Positions 7,345 to 15,083 of a stretch of 30,857 nt of DNA are shown here, piece after piece. The translations under genes and the position numbers were made by a program. Each line of letters begins with the position of its first letter. The stretch's first letter is position 1. The stretch is from the NCBI GenBank assembly GCA_041674465.1, contig JBAYVV010000032.1:1-30857 (forward strand), in the 5' to 3' direction. A model generated the notes under the pieces. That model had not been told where the DNA came from. It made no database searches and saw only the letters and a program-made list of their open reading frames with translations. This DNA is from JACRAR01 sp041674465 (GTDB lineage Bacteria > Pseudomonadota > Gammaproteobacteria > Burkholderiales > Rhodocyclaceae).

Positions 7345-8718
7345 ATGGATCAGAAAATCATCGACATCCTCGACAAGGATAAAAAATACTGCTCTTACGG
7401 CGACACGGTTCATTACGCTGATCCCCCCAAGGTATTTGCCTCCTGCGAAGGAAGCTATCTTTACGACGAAAACAAGACGCCCTACCTGGACCTGCAGATG
7501 TGGTATTCGGCGGTCAATTTCGGCTACCGCAACCAGCGTTTGAACAATGTCCTGAAAGCCCAGATCGATGTCCTACCGCAACTGGCCTGCCAGTACCTGC
7601 ACAAGGAAAAAGTCGAACTCGCGGAAATCATTTGCCGCTACATCGAAGAAAAATACGGTGTGAAGGGGCGGGTGCATTTCAACGTGGGTGGCGCCCAGGC
7701 GGTCGAGGACTCGCTCAAGATCGTCCGCAACCACACTGGCAAGACCCATCAGTTCGCCTTCATGGGCGGCTATCACGGCCGTACCCTGGGTGCATCGGCG
7801 ATCACTTCGAGCTATCGCTACCGGCGCCGCTACGGCCATTTTTCCGACCGGGCACATTTCGTTCCCTATCCATACTGCTTCCGCTGCCCTTACGGCATGA
7901 AACAGGAAACCTGTGGCATGTACTGCCACCATGAGTTCGAGCGCCTGTTCGAGACCGAGTACAACTCGTTCTGGGACGACAAGGCCAAGGAATGCGAATT
8001 CGCCGCCTTCTACATCGAAACCATCCAGGGTACTGGCGGCTACATCATTCCGCCCCCTGGCTATATGCAGAAACTGGTGCAAACCCTGAAGGAACGCAAC
8101 ATCCTGCTGGTCGTTGATGAAATCCAAATGGGTGTCTATCGCACCGGCAAGCTGTGGTCCTGGGAAAACTTCGGCATCGTTCCTGACGTGTTCGTGTTCG
8201 GCAAGGCCATCACCAATGGCCTCAATCCAATCTCCGGCATCTGGGCACGTGAAGAGTTGATCAGCCCGGAAAAATTTCCACCCGGTTCGACCCACTCCAC
8301 GTTTGCGTCCAACCCCCTCGGCACCACGGTGGCGCTTGAAGTGCTGCGCATGACGCAGGAACACGACTTCGAGCCGGCCATCCGTGCCCGTGGCGCCTAT
8401 TTCCTGAAGAAGCTCGAAGCCCTGAAATCACGCTGGAAAGTCATCGGCGACGTCAGCGGCATCGGCCTGGCGCTGCGCATCGAACTATGCACCAGTGACG
8501 GCTATGCCCCAAGCCGGGAACTGGCCGACCGGGTGTTCAACGAGGGACTCAAAGGCGATTTGCAGGTCGGTGACAAAAAATTCGGACTGGTGCTGGATAT
8601 CGGCGGTTACTACAAGAATGTCATCACCCTCGCCCCATCGCTGCTGATCACCGAAGAAGAAATCGATCTCGGCATTCAATTGTTCGAGATGCTGCTAAAA
8701 CGTTGCGGAGCGGAATAA
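7345..8718 (+). CDS. Class III (omega) PLP-dependent aminotransferase
   Basis: A 457-residue fold-type I aminotransferase. Seen are GGAQAVEDSLKI, the GGYHGRTLGAS pyridoxal-binding region, VVDEIQMGVYRTGKLW with D258 and the Schiff-base lysine K287 in FGKAITNG, then STFASNPLG. A cysteine-rich insertion holds C178, C181, C190 and C194 (YCFRCPYG...CGMYC). The family includes GABA, 5-aminovalerate, lysine, ornithine and putrescine aminotransferases. In an operon with a dehydrogenase and GcdA-like protein that could handle glutaryl/glutaconyl-CoA, a 5-aminovalerate or similar omega-amino acid substrate is plausible but inferred. The ATG at 7345 is chosen because the protein then begins a few residues before the first conserved helix; a TTG two codons earlier is possible. 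The ribosome site is weak. Confidence 0.82.
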   Translation: MDQKIIDILDKDKKYCSYGDTVHYADPPKVFASCEGSYLYDENKTPYLDLQMWYSAVNFGYRNQRLNNVLKAQIDVLPQLACQYLHKEKVELAEIICRYIEEKYGVKGRVHFNVGGAQAVEDSLKIVRNHTGKTHQFAFMGGYHGRTLGASAITSSYRYRRRYGHFSDRAHFVPYPYCFRCPYGMKQETCGMYCHHEFERLFETEYNSFWDDKAKECEFAAFYIETIQGTGGYIIPPPGYMQKLVQTLKERNILLVVDEIQMGVYRTGKLWSWENFGIVPDVFVFGKAITNGLNPISGIWAREELISPEKFPPGSTHSTFASNPLGTTVALEVLRMTQEHDFEPAIRARGAYFLKKLEALKSRWKVIGDVSGIGLALRIELCTSDGYAPSRELADRVFNEGLKGDLQVGDKKFGLVLDIGGYYKNVITLAPSLLITEEEIDLGIQLFEMLLKRCGAE

Positions 8719-8738
8719 TTCCGGTTCGTCCGTGACAT

Positions 8739-8755
8739 AGACGGCTTGGCCGTCT
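8739..8755 (+). terminator. Hairpin after the aminotransferase gene
   Basis: AGACGGC and GCCGTCT form a perfect 7-bp stem with a TTG loop, 20 bp after the aminotransferase stop. The following bases (GCGCTTTCCC) contain only a short T run, so it is a weak intrinsic terminator. The rest of this 158-bp gap has an AT-richer stretch (about 8835-8870) just upstream of the esterase, where a promoter is likely, but I cannot fix its -10 and -35 boxes. Confidence 0.4.
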
Positions 8756-8876
8756 GCGCTTTCCCATAGGAATTTCATTGGGCCGTCTGGGTATCGGGAC
8801 GCCTAGCGGTCTGAGTCTTGCCTTCGTGTCACAAACTTTTACGTATTGGCTTTTATCGGTAAGCTAGACTTCGCAA

Positions 8877-9869
8877 ATGACTTTACCGACAAATCACCGC
8901 CCGGTTGCACCGATTGCCCCCTGGCGCCGCTGGCTGTACCGATGGACAGGCAAATCGCCTTTGTCCGGCGGCGCATCCGGGGGAGATGACGCAGAAGCTG
9001 CGCAAATACCGGACAAGAGCTTTCGCTACGGCGACGGTACCGATGCCATCCTGCTGATTCACGGCCTGACCGGCACGCCGGTGGAAATGCAAACCGTCGG
9101 ACGCGGGCTGGCAAAGCAGGGTTTCAGCGTCTACGGCGTCCAGCTCGCAGGACACTGCGGCAGCGAGGCCGATCTGGAACAGACCAACTGGCGCGACTGG
9201 TACCGCAGCATTGAGGATGCCTGGCGCGAAATCGATCGCAACCACGCCCAGGTGTTCGTCGCCGGAATTTCGATGGGCGCAGTGATGGCGATGCACCTTG
9301 CCGCCCAGCATCCCGGGAAAATTCGCGGCCTGGGACTGTATTCGACGACCCTGTACTATGACGGCTGGGCAGTGCCGAAACTCTCATTTCTCCTGCCGCT
9401 GTTTCTGCATACCCCTTTCGGCAAAAATATCCGCTTCATCGAAAACTTTCCCTACGGCATCAAGAATGAACGTCTGCGTGATTACATCCATAACAGCATG
9501 ATGTCAGGAGCCAGCGAACTGGCCGGCAACTTGGGCATGTCGGGCCACTCCTTGCGGGAGTTGCGGCATTTGATCAAACTCGTCAAAAGTGAAATGCCGA
9601 CTATCGGAACCCCGGCGCTGGTGCTGCATGCCGCCCATGATGACGTGACCAGCCCGCGCAATGCCGAATATGTCGCTCGACACCTAGGTGGTCCGGTACG
9701 CGTTGAACTGCTCCACGACTGCTACCACATCATCACGCTCGACCAGGAGCGGGATAAGGTGGTTGAGCTCTCCGCAGAATTTTTCCGAGGTTGTCTGGCT
9801 AATGCGCCCGTTCCGATTTCAGCAGCATTGCCAAACAACTTCTACCCGGTTTCCAATCAAACCGGGTAG
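8877..9869 (+). CDS. Alpha/beta-hydrolase, carboxylesterase type
   Basis: A 330-residue serine hydrolase. The oxyanion region HGLTG (62-66) and the nucleophile elbow GISMG with S132 are clear. A late Asp (HAAHDDVTSP) and His (DCYHIITLD) complete the triad. The pattern resembles small monoacylglycerol lipase/carboxylesterases of the Est30 type. There is no secretion signal: the N-terminus is basic with WRRWLYRWTGK, so it may lie at the membrane surface or in the cytoplasm. The final residues FYPVSNQTG are encoded inside a perfect inverted repeat shared with the convergent response regulator gene, so the extreme C-terminus is probably not conserved. The ribosome site is poor. Natural substrate unknown; a short acyl or lipid ester is likely. 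Confidence 0.8.
   Translation: MTLPTNHRPVAPIAPWRRWLYRWTGKSPLSGGASGGDDAEAAQIPDKSFRYGDGTDAILLIHGLTGTPVEMQTVGRGLAKQGFSVYGVQLAGHCGSEADLEQTNWRDWYRSIEDAWREIDRNHAQVFVAGISMGAVMAMHLAAQHPGKIRGLGLYSTTLYYDGWAVPKLSFLLPLFLHTPFGKNIRFIENFPYGIKNERLRDYIHNSMMSGASELAGNLGMSGHSLRELRHLIKLVKSEMPTIGTPALVLHAAHDDVTSPRNAEYVARHLGGPVRVELLHDCYHIITLDQERDKVVELSAEFFRGCLANAPVPISAALPNNFYPVSNQTG
9842..9869. terminator. Bidirectional terminator hairpin spanning two stop codons
   Basis: CTACCCGGTTT and AAACCGGGTAG form a perfect 11-bp stem around a 6-nt loop. The esterase stop TAG is the last three bases of the right arm (9867-9869), and the opposite-strand regulator stop (9857-9859) begins in the loop. Neither side has a long T run, so strength is uncertain, but a perfect stem exactly at a convergent junction is a typical two-way terminator. 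Confidence 0.6.
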
Positions 9870-10747
9870 CGCACTGTAGCAACCACCTTGCTGCCATTGC
9901 CACAATATTCAAGGCTGTCGAAACTGATCGCCTTGGACATCGCAATCCCTCTCCCATGCAAGTCGAACACCCGCTCCGGGCTGAATTCGACATAGTTCTG
10001 CCAATTGAAACCCTGTCCCTGGTCGGTAATCGTGACAATGCTGGCGACAGGTGTTTTCTCCAGTGTCACATCGACACGGCGTGTGGCAAAGCGCGGATCT
10101 CTCAGACGGCTGGCGACCTCCTCTTCCCAGCGCTCAGCCGTGATCAACTGTCCCTTCTCGGCGTAGGTAATGCCCAGATTGCCGTGCTCAACTGCATTGA
10201 TCAGGAGTTCGGCATAACCATTGACGGTCCTCGCAGGGTTCATGCTGGCATCGGCAAGCAGTAGCGCCAGATCATTCGCCTCCGCCAGGGTTCTGAAACT
10301 GTAATCTGCACGGCGCAACAGGCTCAGGCTACTCTCGTGCTTGCCGACCAGTTCGAGCAAATCACGTTTTTTCCGAAACTCGTCCAGCGCATTCTTGATG
10401 ACCAGCAGCAGGACGTCCTCGCTGGAGGGTTTGATCAAGTAATAGGATGCGCCAGCCGCCAAACCCTCGATGATGTCCTGTTGGCGGTTGTCGCCAGTCA
10501 GCATGACCACGGGCAGTTCCTTGAGGCGGGCATCGGCTTTGATGCGTTTCAGCAGCGAAATGCCATCCTGCCGCGGCATCTGCTTGTCGAGCAGCATCAA
10601 GTCGAATTGTGACGGGGCGCGGTCTATTTTTTCCCAGGCTGCCAGGCCGTCTTCGGCGGTTTCTACCGTGTACCCCGACTCTTCGAGAGTTTCCCGCGTA
10701 ATCGACCTGAAAAAATCGTCGTCATCGACGACCAGCAAGTTGGCCAT
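9857..10747 (-). CDS. Response regulator with C-terminal anti-sigma-type HATPase domain
   Basis: A 296-residue protein. Residues 1-125 are a receiver domain with the acidic cluster D8-D11, phospho-acceptor D54 in LLDKQMP, T84 and K106 in LIKPS. After a helical linker, residues about 150-296 form a GHKL ATPase of the RsbW/SpoIIAB type. This has an N-box NAVEHGN (N184), DQGQGFNW (242-249) and HGRGIAM, but no DHp histidine. This layout suggests phosphorylation-controlled anti-sigma or partner-switching activity instead of direct DNA binding. It is the last gene of the minus-strand lipid-type block: its ATG lies 2 bp after the acyltransferase stop and its GAGGAG ribosome site lies inside that gene's end. 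Neither a partner kinase nor an anti-anti-sigma factor is in the window. Confidence 0.85.
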   Translation of the reverse strand: MANLLVVDDDDFFRSITRETLEESGYTVETAEDGLAAWEKIDRAPSQFDLMLLDKQMPRQDGISLLKRIKADARLKELPVVMLTGDNRQQDIIEGLAAGASYYLIKPSSEDVLLLVIKNALDEFRKKRDLLELVGKHESSLSLLRRADYSFRTLAEANDLALLLADASMNPARTVNGYAELLINAVEHGNLGITYAEKGQLITAERWEEEVASRLRDPRFATRRVDVTLEKTPVASIVTITDQGQGFNWQNYVEFSPERVFDLHGRGIAMSKAISFDSLEYCGNGSKVVATVRYPV

Positions 10748-10749
10748 GG

Positions 10750-11913
10750 TTAGCGGCTCTCCTCTTCCGGGTGCGCCTTGAGGAAGCGCGCCAGATCTTC
10801 ATCAAGTGTAGCCCAGGAAACTGTTTTCGCCACCAATCCATAGATCAGATGCATCAGCGGATTGCGGTGGAGACAATAATTGGTGAGCGGCACCAGGCGG
10901 TGTCCCAGTTCGATCTTTGGCGCATAGCCGGTCTGTCCGCTCTGGATGGATCGGGCACCACGTCTCAATGCCCAATCCAGGGCGGCATCCCACAGCCGAA
11001 AATAGAGCAGCCACTCTTTGGGGCGGGCGTAATCGATGCCGATGAACTTGTTGATGACATGATGTTCCGAGGCAAAACACAGCATGAAAGCGAGCATGGT
11101 TCCACTTCCCATTTCGCGCAGCACGACAAAATGCGATGTGGGCGCTTCGGCGAGTTGATCGAAAAAATCCCGGTTGAGTCGCTCGAACTTGGTCGTGGCT
11201 TTCTCGTAGGTCAGCCAGAAAAGATTGAAGATTTCGTCCATGGTGGCCCGATCGGGAGACTGGATCACGTCGACCTTGACTCCGACCTTCTCGCCACTCC
11301 GCCGGATTTTCTTTTTCAATATATGGCGTCGGGAAGCTTTGAGTGAGGCGAAATACTCTTCCTTGGTGGTCCCGGGCAATTCTGCCAGCGTGCCCGGATA
11401 ACTGCAGAGCGAGAACAAGCCCTCAGTCCGAGCCAAGCTTGAAAAATCGTCGTCATAGCTCGCCGGAAAATCCTTCCACACCAGCATCGGCGCCTTCAGT
11501 TTGCGCGCCTGCACGCGCAAGGACTGATGTACTGCCCGCATCGCCTTCGGGCGATTAACACCGGGCAGCAGGCCCAAGTGGCCTTCATCGGCACAGGGGG
11601 AACCGAGAAACAAGGTGCGTTGATAAAGCCATGAAGGTTTCAATCGACCAATCAGCTGCGTCAAGGGTATGAGCGCAGGTGGAAGTACCAGTTGCATCGG
11701 CACATCCATCATGAAAACTGGCGCGATGCCTGCCGGTTCTCCATTGCACTGGATGAGTCCGTAAAGGAACAGGAACTGATCCTCCAGCCCGCTTGCATGG
11801 AGCGTCCGATACCACCAGAAGCCCTCCAGAGGCGGCGGAAAGCAGGCCTCCCACAGACTTTTCGGAATCTCATTGACAGTTGTCCGCCAATCGACCTGAA
11901 ACACGGAATCCAT
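10750..11913 (-). CDS. FemAB/GNAT-like N-acyltransferase
   Basis: 387 residues from the ATG at 11913, which overlaps the stop of the preceding gene as TGATG; a longer frame upstream only runs through that gene. Features resembling the FemAB-like/COG3146 N-acyltransferases are the early acidic/aromatic segment WWYRTLHASG, VWKDFP, a central basic stretch (SRRHILKKKIRRSGEK) and the late GxxxYxPKxxxG-like segment QTGYAPKIELGHRL. Such proteins have doubled GNAT folds and move amino-acyl or fatty-acyl groups onto amines. Encoded next to ACP and KAS genes, an acyl-ACP donor is an attractive inference. The acceptor is unknown, and annotation as a peptidoglycan-bridge enzyme would be misleading here. 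Translation is probably coupled on both sides. Confidence 0.7.
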   Translation of the reverse strand: MDSVFQVDWRTTVNEIPKSLWEACFPPPLEGFWWYRTLHASGLEDQFLFLYGLIQCNGEPAGIAPVFMMDVPMQLVLPPALIPLTQLIGRLKPSWLYQRTLFLGSPCADEGHLGLLPGVNRPKAMRAVHQSLRVQARKLKAPMLVWKDFPASYDDDFSSLARTEGLFSLCSYPGTLAELPGTTKEEYFASLKASRRHILKKKIRRSGEKVGVKVDVIQSPDRATMDEIFNLFWLTYEKATTKFERLNRDFFDQLAEAPTSHFVVLREMGSGTMLAFMLCFASEHHVINKFIGIDYARPKEWLLYFRLWDAALDWALRRGARSIQSGQTGYAPKIELGHRLVPLTNYCLHRNPLMHLIYGLVAKTVSWATLDEDLARFLKAHPEEESR

Positions 11914-12245
11914 CACCCTTGCGAGGCTACCATCGCACAACCCAGGACGATCAGCCCCAACCCGGCGATGCGCCGCGCATCCAGGGACTCCTTGAGAAGC
12001 CAGCGGGAAAAACCGCTCACGGCCAGAAAGCTGGCAGCACCGAGCGGGTAAGCCACGCTGATGTCCAGCCATTGCAAGGCTATCGAATAAAGCAGGGCTT
12101 CGACGCAAAAAAAGCCAATCCCCATGCCGATCCAGGTCAGCCTTCCCTCAACGAGCACGGATGACTTTTTCAGGCACACCTGGGCAAAGCCTTCGATCAG
12201 CGCGCAGATCAAGACCAATCCGATGCCAAGCTCCATCGTGCTCAT
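11913..12245 (-). CDS. SMR/EamA-like small membrane transporter, second of a pair
   Basis: A 110-residue protein with four predicted membrane helices: residues about 4-24, 36-58, 62-82 and 93-109. The motif LQWLDISVAYPLGAASFLAVSG matches the SMR/DMT fold seen in EmrE, SugE and the ArnE/ArnF flippase subunits. The start ATG at 12245 overlaps the upstream partner's stop as ATGA, and its own stop overlaps the acyltransferase start as TGATG, so the three are translationally coupled. Two different SMR subunits side by side usually form an asymmetric heterodimer. Encoded between lipid-type genes, a lipid flippase role like ArnEF is more likely than drug export, but this is inference. Confidence 0.75.
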   Translation of the reverse strand: MSTMELGIGLVLICALIEGFAQVCLKKSSVLVEGRLTWIGMGIGFFCVEALLYSIALQWLDISVAYPLGAASFLAVSGFSRWLLKESLDARRIAGLGLIVLGCAMVASQG

Positions 12246-12664
12246 CGCGGCTGCTCCGAATTCGCCCGTGTGGTGCGCGGACCCTGACTGGTCAACCAGA
12301 CCCCTGCCAGAATAAGAAAAATCCCTGTGGTTTTGAGCGGTCCGATCGTCTCGCCGAACAACCACCAGGAAGCTACGGATACCGAGAGGTAACTGACCGA
12401 AGTGATCGGCTGGGCAAAGCTCAGGTCGGCATGTTTGAGCACGCCGAGCCAGTTCCACAACTGCACCACGAACAGGCCGATCACCACGGCAAACCAGGGC
12501 TGACTGAATACCGCGAGGAGTGTGGCTTGCAGGGATGCGTTCTCCGGCAGCCCTGCGACAGCGTATTTCCAGAGCAACTGGGCCAGGGTGTCCAAAACGA
12601 TGGCAAAGGCCAGGGCCAGAGCCAATGCCGGAGTTAGTCCATGAAGGGGATTTTTGCCGCCCAT
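12242..12664 (-). CDS. SMR/EamA-like small membrane transporter, first of a pair
   Basis: 140 residues from the ATG at 12664; a GTG at 12703 would add 13 residues, and neither has a convincing ribosome site. Four hydrophobic segments are visible (PALALALAFAIVLDTLAQLLW, WFAVVIGLFVVQLWNWLGVL, SYLSVSVASWWLFG and TTGIFLILAGVWLTS). ADLSFAQPITSVSYLSVS is the equivalent of the SMR signature helix. The C-terminal tail (PRTTRANSEQPR) is polar. The gap to the KAS gene upstream is about 40-80 bp depending on the start. It and the following gene are unequal in sequence, as in ArnE/ArnF-like heterodimers. Proposed role: membrane translocation of the product of the neighbouring acyl-transfer enzymes. Confidence 0.7.
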   Translation of the reverse strand: MGGKNPLHGLTPALALALAFAIVLDTLAQLLWKYAVAGLPENASLQATLLAVFSQPWFAVVIGLFVVQLWNWLGVLKHADLSFAQPITSVSYLSVSVASWWLFGETIGPLKTTGIFLILAGVWLTSQGPRTTRANSEQPR

Positions 12665-12742
12665 TGCTACTGACAAAGCAACCGGGACGCAACAGGCCGC
12701 CACAGACGCGCTCGCACAGTCCCGCAGCGATTGGTCAGCGCA

Positions 12743-13978
12743 TCAGGGCACGTAGCGCTTGGCAATAACCACTGCATTATTGCCACCGAAACCAAACGAG
12801 TTCGACATCACCACATCCAGCTTGCTCAAAGATCGCGCACCCTCGCTCACGTAATCCAGATCGCACTCCGGATCAGGGCTGTTCAAGTGCGCCGTTGGCG
12901 GCACAATGCGACCGCGCATGGCTTCGATCGCCGCAATCATTTCCAACGCACCGGTCGCGCCCATCAGATGTCCGTGCAAAGCCTTGGTGGCGCTGATCGG
13001 CACACTGTGGGCGTACTCGCCAAACACCTGCTTGATGGCATTGGTCTCGCTCAAGTCGCCGACCTTGGTACCCGTTCCATGCGCATTGATGTGGTCGATC
13101 TGCTGCGGTGCCATGCCGGCTTCAGTCAGCGCTGCCTTGATGGCACGCGCCTGACCCCCCTGGTCGGGCTGGGCGATATGACCCGCATCGGTGGTGTTGC
13201 CATAACCGACGATCTCGGCCAGGATGTTCGCGCCACGCTGCCTGGCCGACTGCTCATCTTCCAGAATCAATGCCGCCGCCCCCTCCCCCAGAACGAACCC
13301 GGTACGGTCCGCGGCAAAAGGGCGACAGGAGGTCTCCGGTCGATTCGGATCGACCTTGGCGAGTGTCTGCAAGGATTCCCACGCCTTGATTACCCCCTGA
13401 GTCAGCAAGGCCTCGCCGCCACCGGCAACCGCCGTCTTGATCAGGCCAAAGCGTATCGCACGGAAGGCCTCGCCGATCGCCACAGTGGACGAGGAGCACG
13501 CGGAAGAAAAAGTGTAGCTGGGGCCACGGATGCCGAATTCGATACCGATTTGCCCGGTTGCAGCGTTGTTCATGACCATCACGATGGTCGAAGGCTTGAG
13601 TCGCGCGGCTCGCGTGACGAGCACGTCGTTATAGGCTGTCTCAAGGCTGGTCGCCCCGCCCAAGCTGGTACCCCAGTAGATTCCCGCAGACTCCCCCGCG
13701 TCGTCGGAGAAGTCGATGCCCGACTGCCCCAGCGATTCTTTGACGGCCTGCAGGGAAAGCTGCGCCACACGATCCAGGGCTATCCGGCGCAGCTTGGTGA
13801 AGTGTTGCGCCAGTTCGGACAGGACTGGAGCCGCAATCTGGTTGTATTCCGCCGCAGCCCAGGACGGCTGAAACCGGCGAACGCCCGAACGACCTTGCAG
13901 AAGTGCCTCAAAAAAAGTGCGTGCATCGCTTCCCAGTGGTGCAATGGCACCCATTCCGGTGACGACTACACGCCGCAT
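12743..13978 (-). CDS. Beta-ketoacyl-ACP synthase II-like (KAS)
   Basis: A 411-residue condensing enzyme with a full catalytic set. The nucleophile C161 is in SSACSSS, H300 in NAHGTGT, K332 and H337 in TKALHGHLMGATG, with a C-terminal SNSFGFGGNNA. It performs Claisen condensation of malonyl-ACP with an acyl primer. It starts one base after the stop of a dedicated ACP gene. The flanking genes are SMR transporters and an acyltransferase, with none of fabD, fabG or fabH nearby. It is therefore probably not the housekeeping FabF but a specialised elongation or chain-initiating enzyme for a secondary lipid. The methionine codon at 13978 gives a normal N-terminus MRRVVVTGMGAIAPLG. Confidence 0.88.
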   Translation of the reverse strand: MRRVVVTGMGAIAPLGSDARTFFEALLQGRSGVRRFQPSWAAAEYNQIAAPVLSELAQHFTKLRRIALDRVAQLSLQAVKESLGQSGIDFSDDAGESAGIYWGTSLGGATSLETAYNDVLVTRAARLKPSTIVMVMNNAATGQIGIEFGIRGPSYTFSSACSSSTVAIGEAFRAIRFGLIKTAVAGGGEALLTQGVIKAWESLQTLAKVDPNRPETSCRPFAADRTGFVLGEGAAALILEDEQSARQRGANILAEIVGYGNTTDAGHIAQPDQGGQARAIKAALTEAGMAPQQIDHINAHGTGTKVGDLSETNAIKQVFGEYAHSVPISATKALHGHLMGATGALEMIAAIEAMRGRIVPPTAHLNSPDPECDLDYVSEGARSLSKLDVVMSNSFGFGGNNAVVIAKRYVP

Positions 13979-13979
13979 A

Positions 13980-14237
13980 TCAGCTTGGAGAGCTGGAGGC
14001 CGCCTGCTGCTGTGCCAGCAGCAGGTCGATCTCCCGTGCGATATCGCCGACGGTTTTCACGGCCACGGGATTGTCGGACATGCGCAGCTTGAATTTGTCC
14101 TCCAGCAGAAACATGAACTCGATGGTCGCCAAAGAATCGACGCCGAGCTCTTCAAGTTTCGCTTCGCTGCCTACCTGGCTTGCCTCCAAGCCAAATTCTT
14201 CGATCATCAATTGCTGGATTACGCTTAATGAATTCAT
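13980..14237 (-). CDS. Acyl carrier protein
   Basis: An 85-residue acidic carrier protein with the phosphopantetheine site GVDSLATIEF (S35). The preceding helix is normal, but the loop helix ends unusually (KLRMSDNPVAVKTVGDIAREIDLLL) and is followed by a Gln/Ala/Ser tail. It differs from housekeeping AcpP, whose site is normally GADSLDTVEL, and so looks like a specialised ACP. It is encoded immediately before the KAS gene with a 1-bp gap. It presumably carries the acyl chain that KAS extends and the FemAB/GNAT-like protein may transfer. A promoter for ACP-to-regulator transcription could lie in the 111-bp gap upstream, but no clear box is visible there. Confidence 0.85.
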   Translation of the reverse strand: MNSLSVIQQLMIEEFGLEASQVGSEAKLEELGVDSLATIEFMFLLEDKFKLRMSDNPVAVKTVGDIAREIDLLLAQQQAASSSPS

Positions 14238-14348
14238 GCGTCGTTCACAAAACCACCGGGGTAATTGAGTACACTTGACCGCGAATTCTATTACGAAACC
14301 AACAACCCAACCAATTCAGGACCCGGATTCCCGGGAGACATGATCGGC

Positions 14349-14996
14349 TCATTCCGGATGGTCTGAACCGCTGTCCATGTTCGGATCAAGGTGGAACTGT
14401 TCTGCCCAGGCCACCAGGCGCCATTCGCCTTGATGGTGCTCGAACCAGTTGATGCCGGCGTTGGGCATCGGATAGTCGCGCGGCGCATCGAGGCTGCGTC
14501 CGGTCGCTCTCCTGAAAATCACATCCAGTACGCCGCCATGGGTCACCAGCAGCAAGCTGGCTCCCCTATGCGACTCGATCAGGCCTTCTAGCGAACTCAC
14601 CACGCGGGCAGAGAACACTCGCATCGTCTCACCCGTACCGAATGCGTAATCCGGATTGCGATCCAGATAGCGTGCATGGGCCTCAGGATGGCTTGCCGCC
14701 AGTTCTTCCAGGGTTTTCCCCTCCAGCACGCCGGAATGCCGCTCGCGCAACCCCGGCAGAGGATGGAGCGGCAGACCAAGCCGATTGGCCACGATCTCTG
14801 CGGTCTGCCAGGATCGACGCAGATCGCTGCTATACACGGCACGAAACTTCAATTCGACGAGGCCCCCCGCCGTTGCGTGGGATTGACTCAATCCGGCCTC
14901 GTTGAGAGGCACGTCGAGATGTCCCTGAATGCGCTTCTCGGCATTCCAGTCAGTTTCGCCATGGCGGACAATGCACAGGCGGGTCAGGTTTTCCAA
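14349..14996 (-). CDS. Histidine phosphatase family protein (phosphoglycerate mutase-like)
   Basis: A 215-residue single-domain protein with the phospho-histidine motif VRHGETDWN (H12), RIQGHLDVPLNEAG, YSSDLRRSWQTAEI, LRERHSGVLEG and the second histidine in LLVTHGGVLD. The length and motif set fit GpmB/CobC-type phosphatases. Enzymes of this group hydrolyse small phosphomonoesters, such as alpha-ribazole phosphate or sugar phosphates. It lies 87 bp after the Tam41-like gene and 111 bp before the ACP gene on the same strand. It could therefore remove a phosphate in the lipid pathway, or it may be an unrelated housekeeping phosphatase. No cobalamin genes are nearby to support CobC. Start ATG at 14996. 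Confidence 0.82.
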   Translation of the reverse strand: MENLTRLCIVRHGETDWNAEKRIQGHLDVPLNEAGLSQSHATAGGLVELKFRAVYSSDLRRSWQTAEIVANRLGLPLHPLPGLRERHSGVLEGKTLEELAASHPEAHARYLDRNPDYAFGTGETMRVFSARVVSSLEGLIESHRGASLLLVTHGGVLDVIFRRATGRSLDAPRDYPMPNAGINWFEHHQGEWRLVAWAEQFHLDPNMDSGSDHPE

Positions 14997-15083
14997 AATC
15001 AGTACCGCAATAAAACGAAGCGCGCAATGTAGACAATAAGCCGTACTTCGGCAACCATCCCGATCCCAATTGCGCGAGTTTGG

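Noticed and set aside
12243..12703. Single fused 259-residue transporter on the minus strand covering both SMR genes
   Set aside because: The first 149 residues of that frame are Arg/Pro-rich shadow sequence; two separate four-helix proteins with an ATGA junction explain the region better.
12731..14092. 453-codon plus-strand open frame opposite the KAS gene
   Set aside because: It mirrors the codon periodicity of the KAS/ACP genes, is rich in Arg/His/Gly and shows no recognisable motif; the minus strand has complete catalytic residues.
14322..14335. CCCGG/CCGGG short stem after the histidine phosphatase gene
   Set aside because: Only five base pairs and no T run on the minus strand; too weak to call as a terminator.
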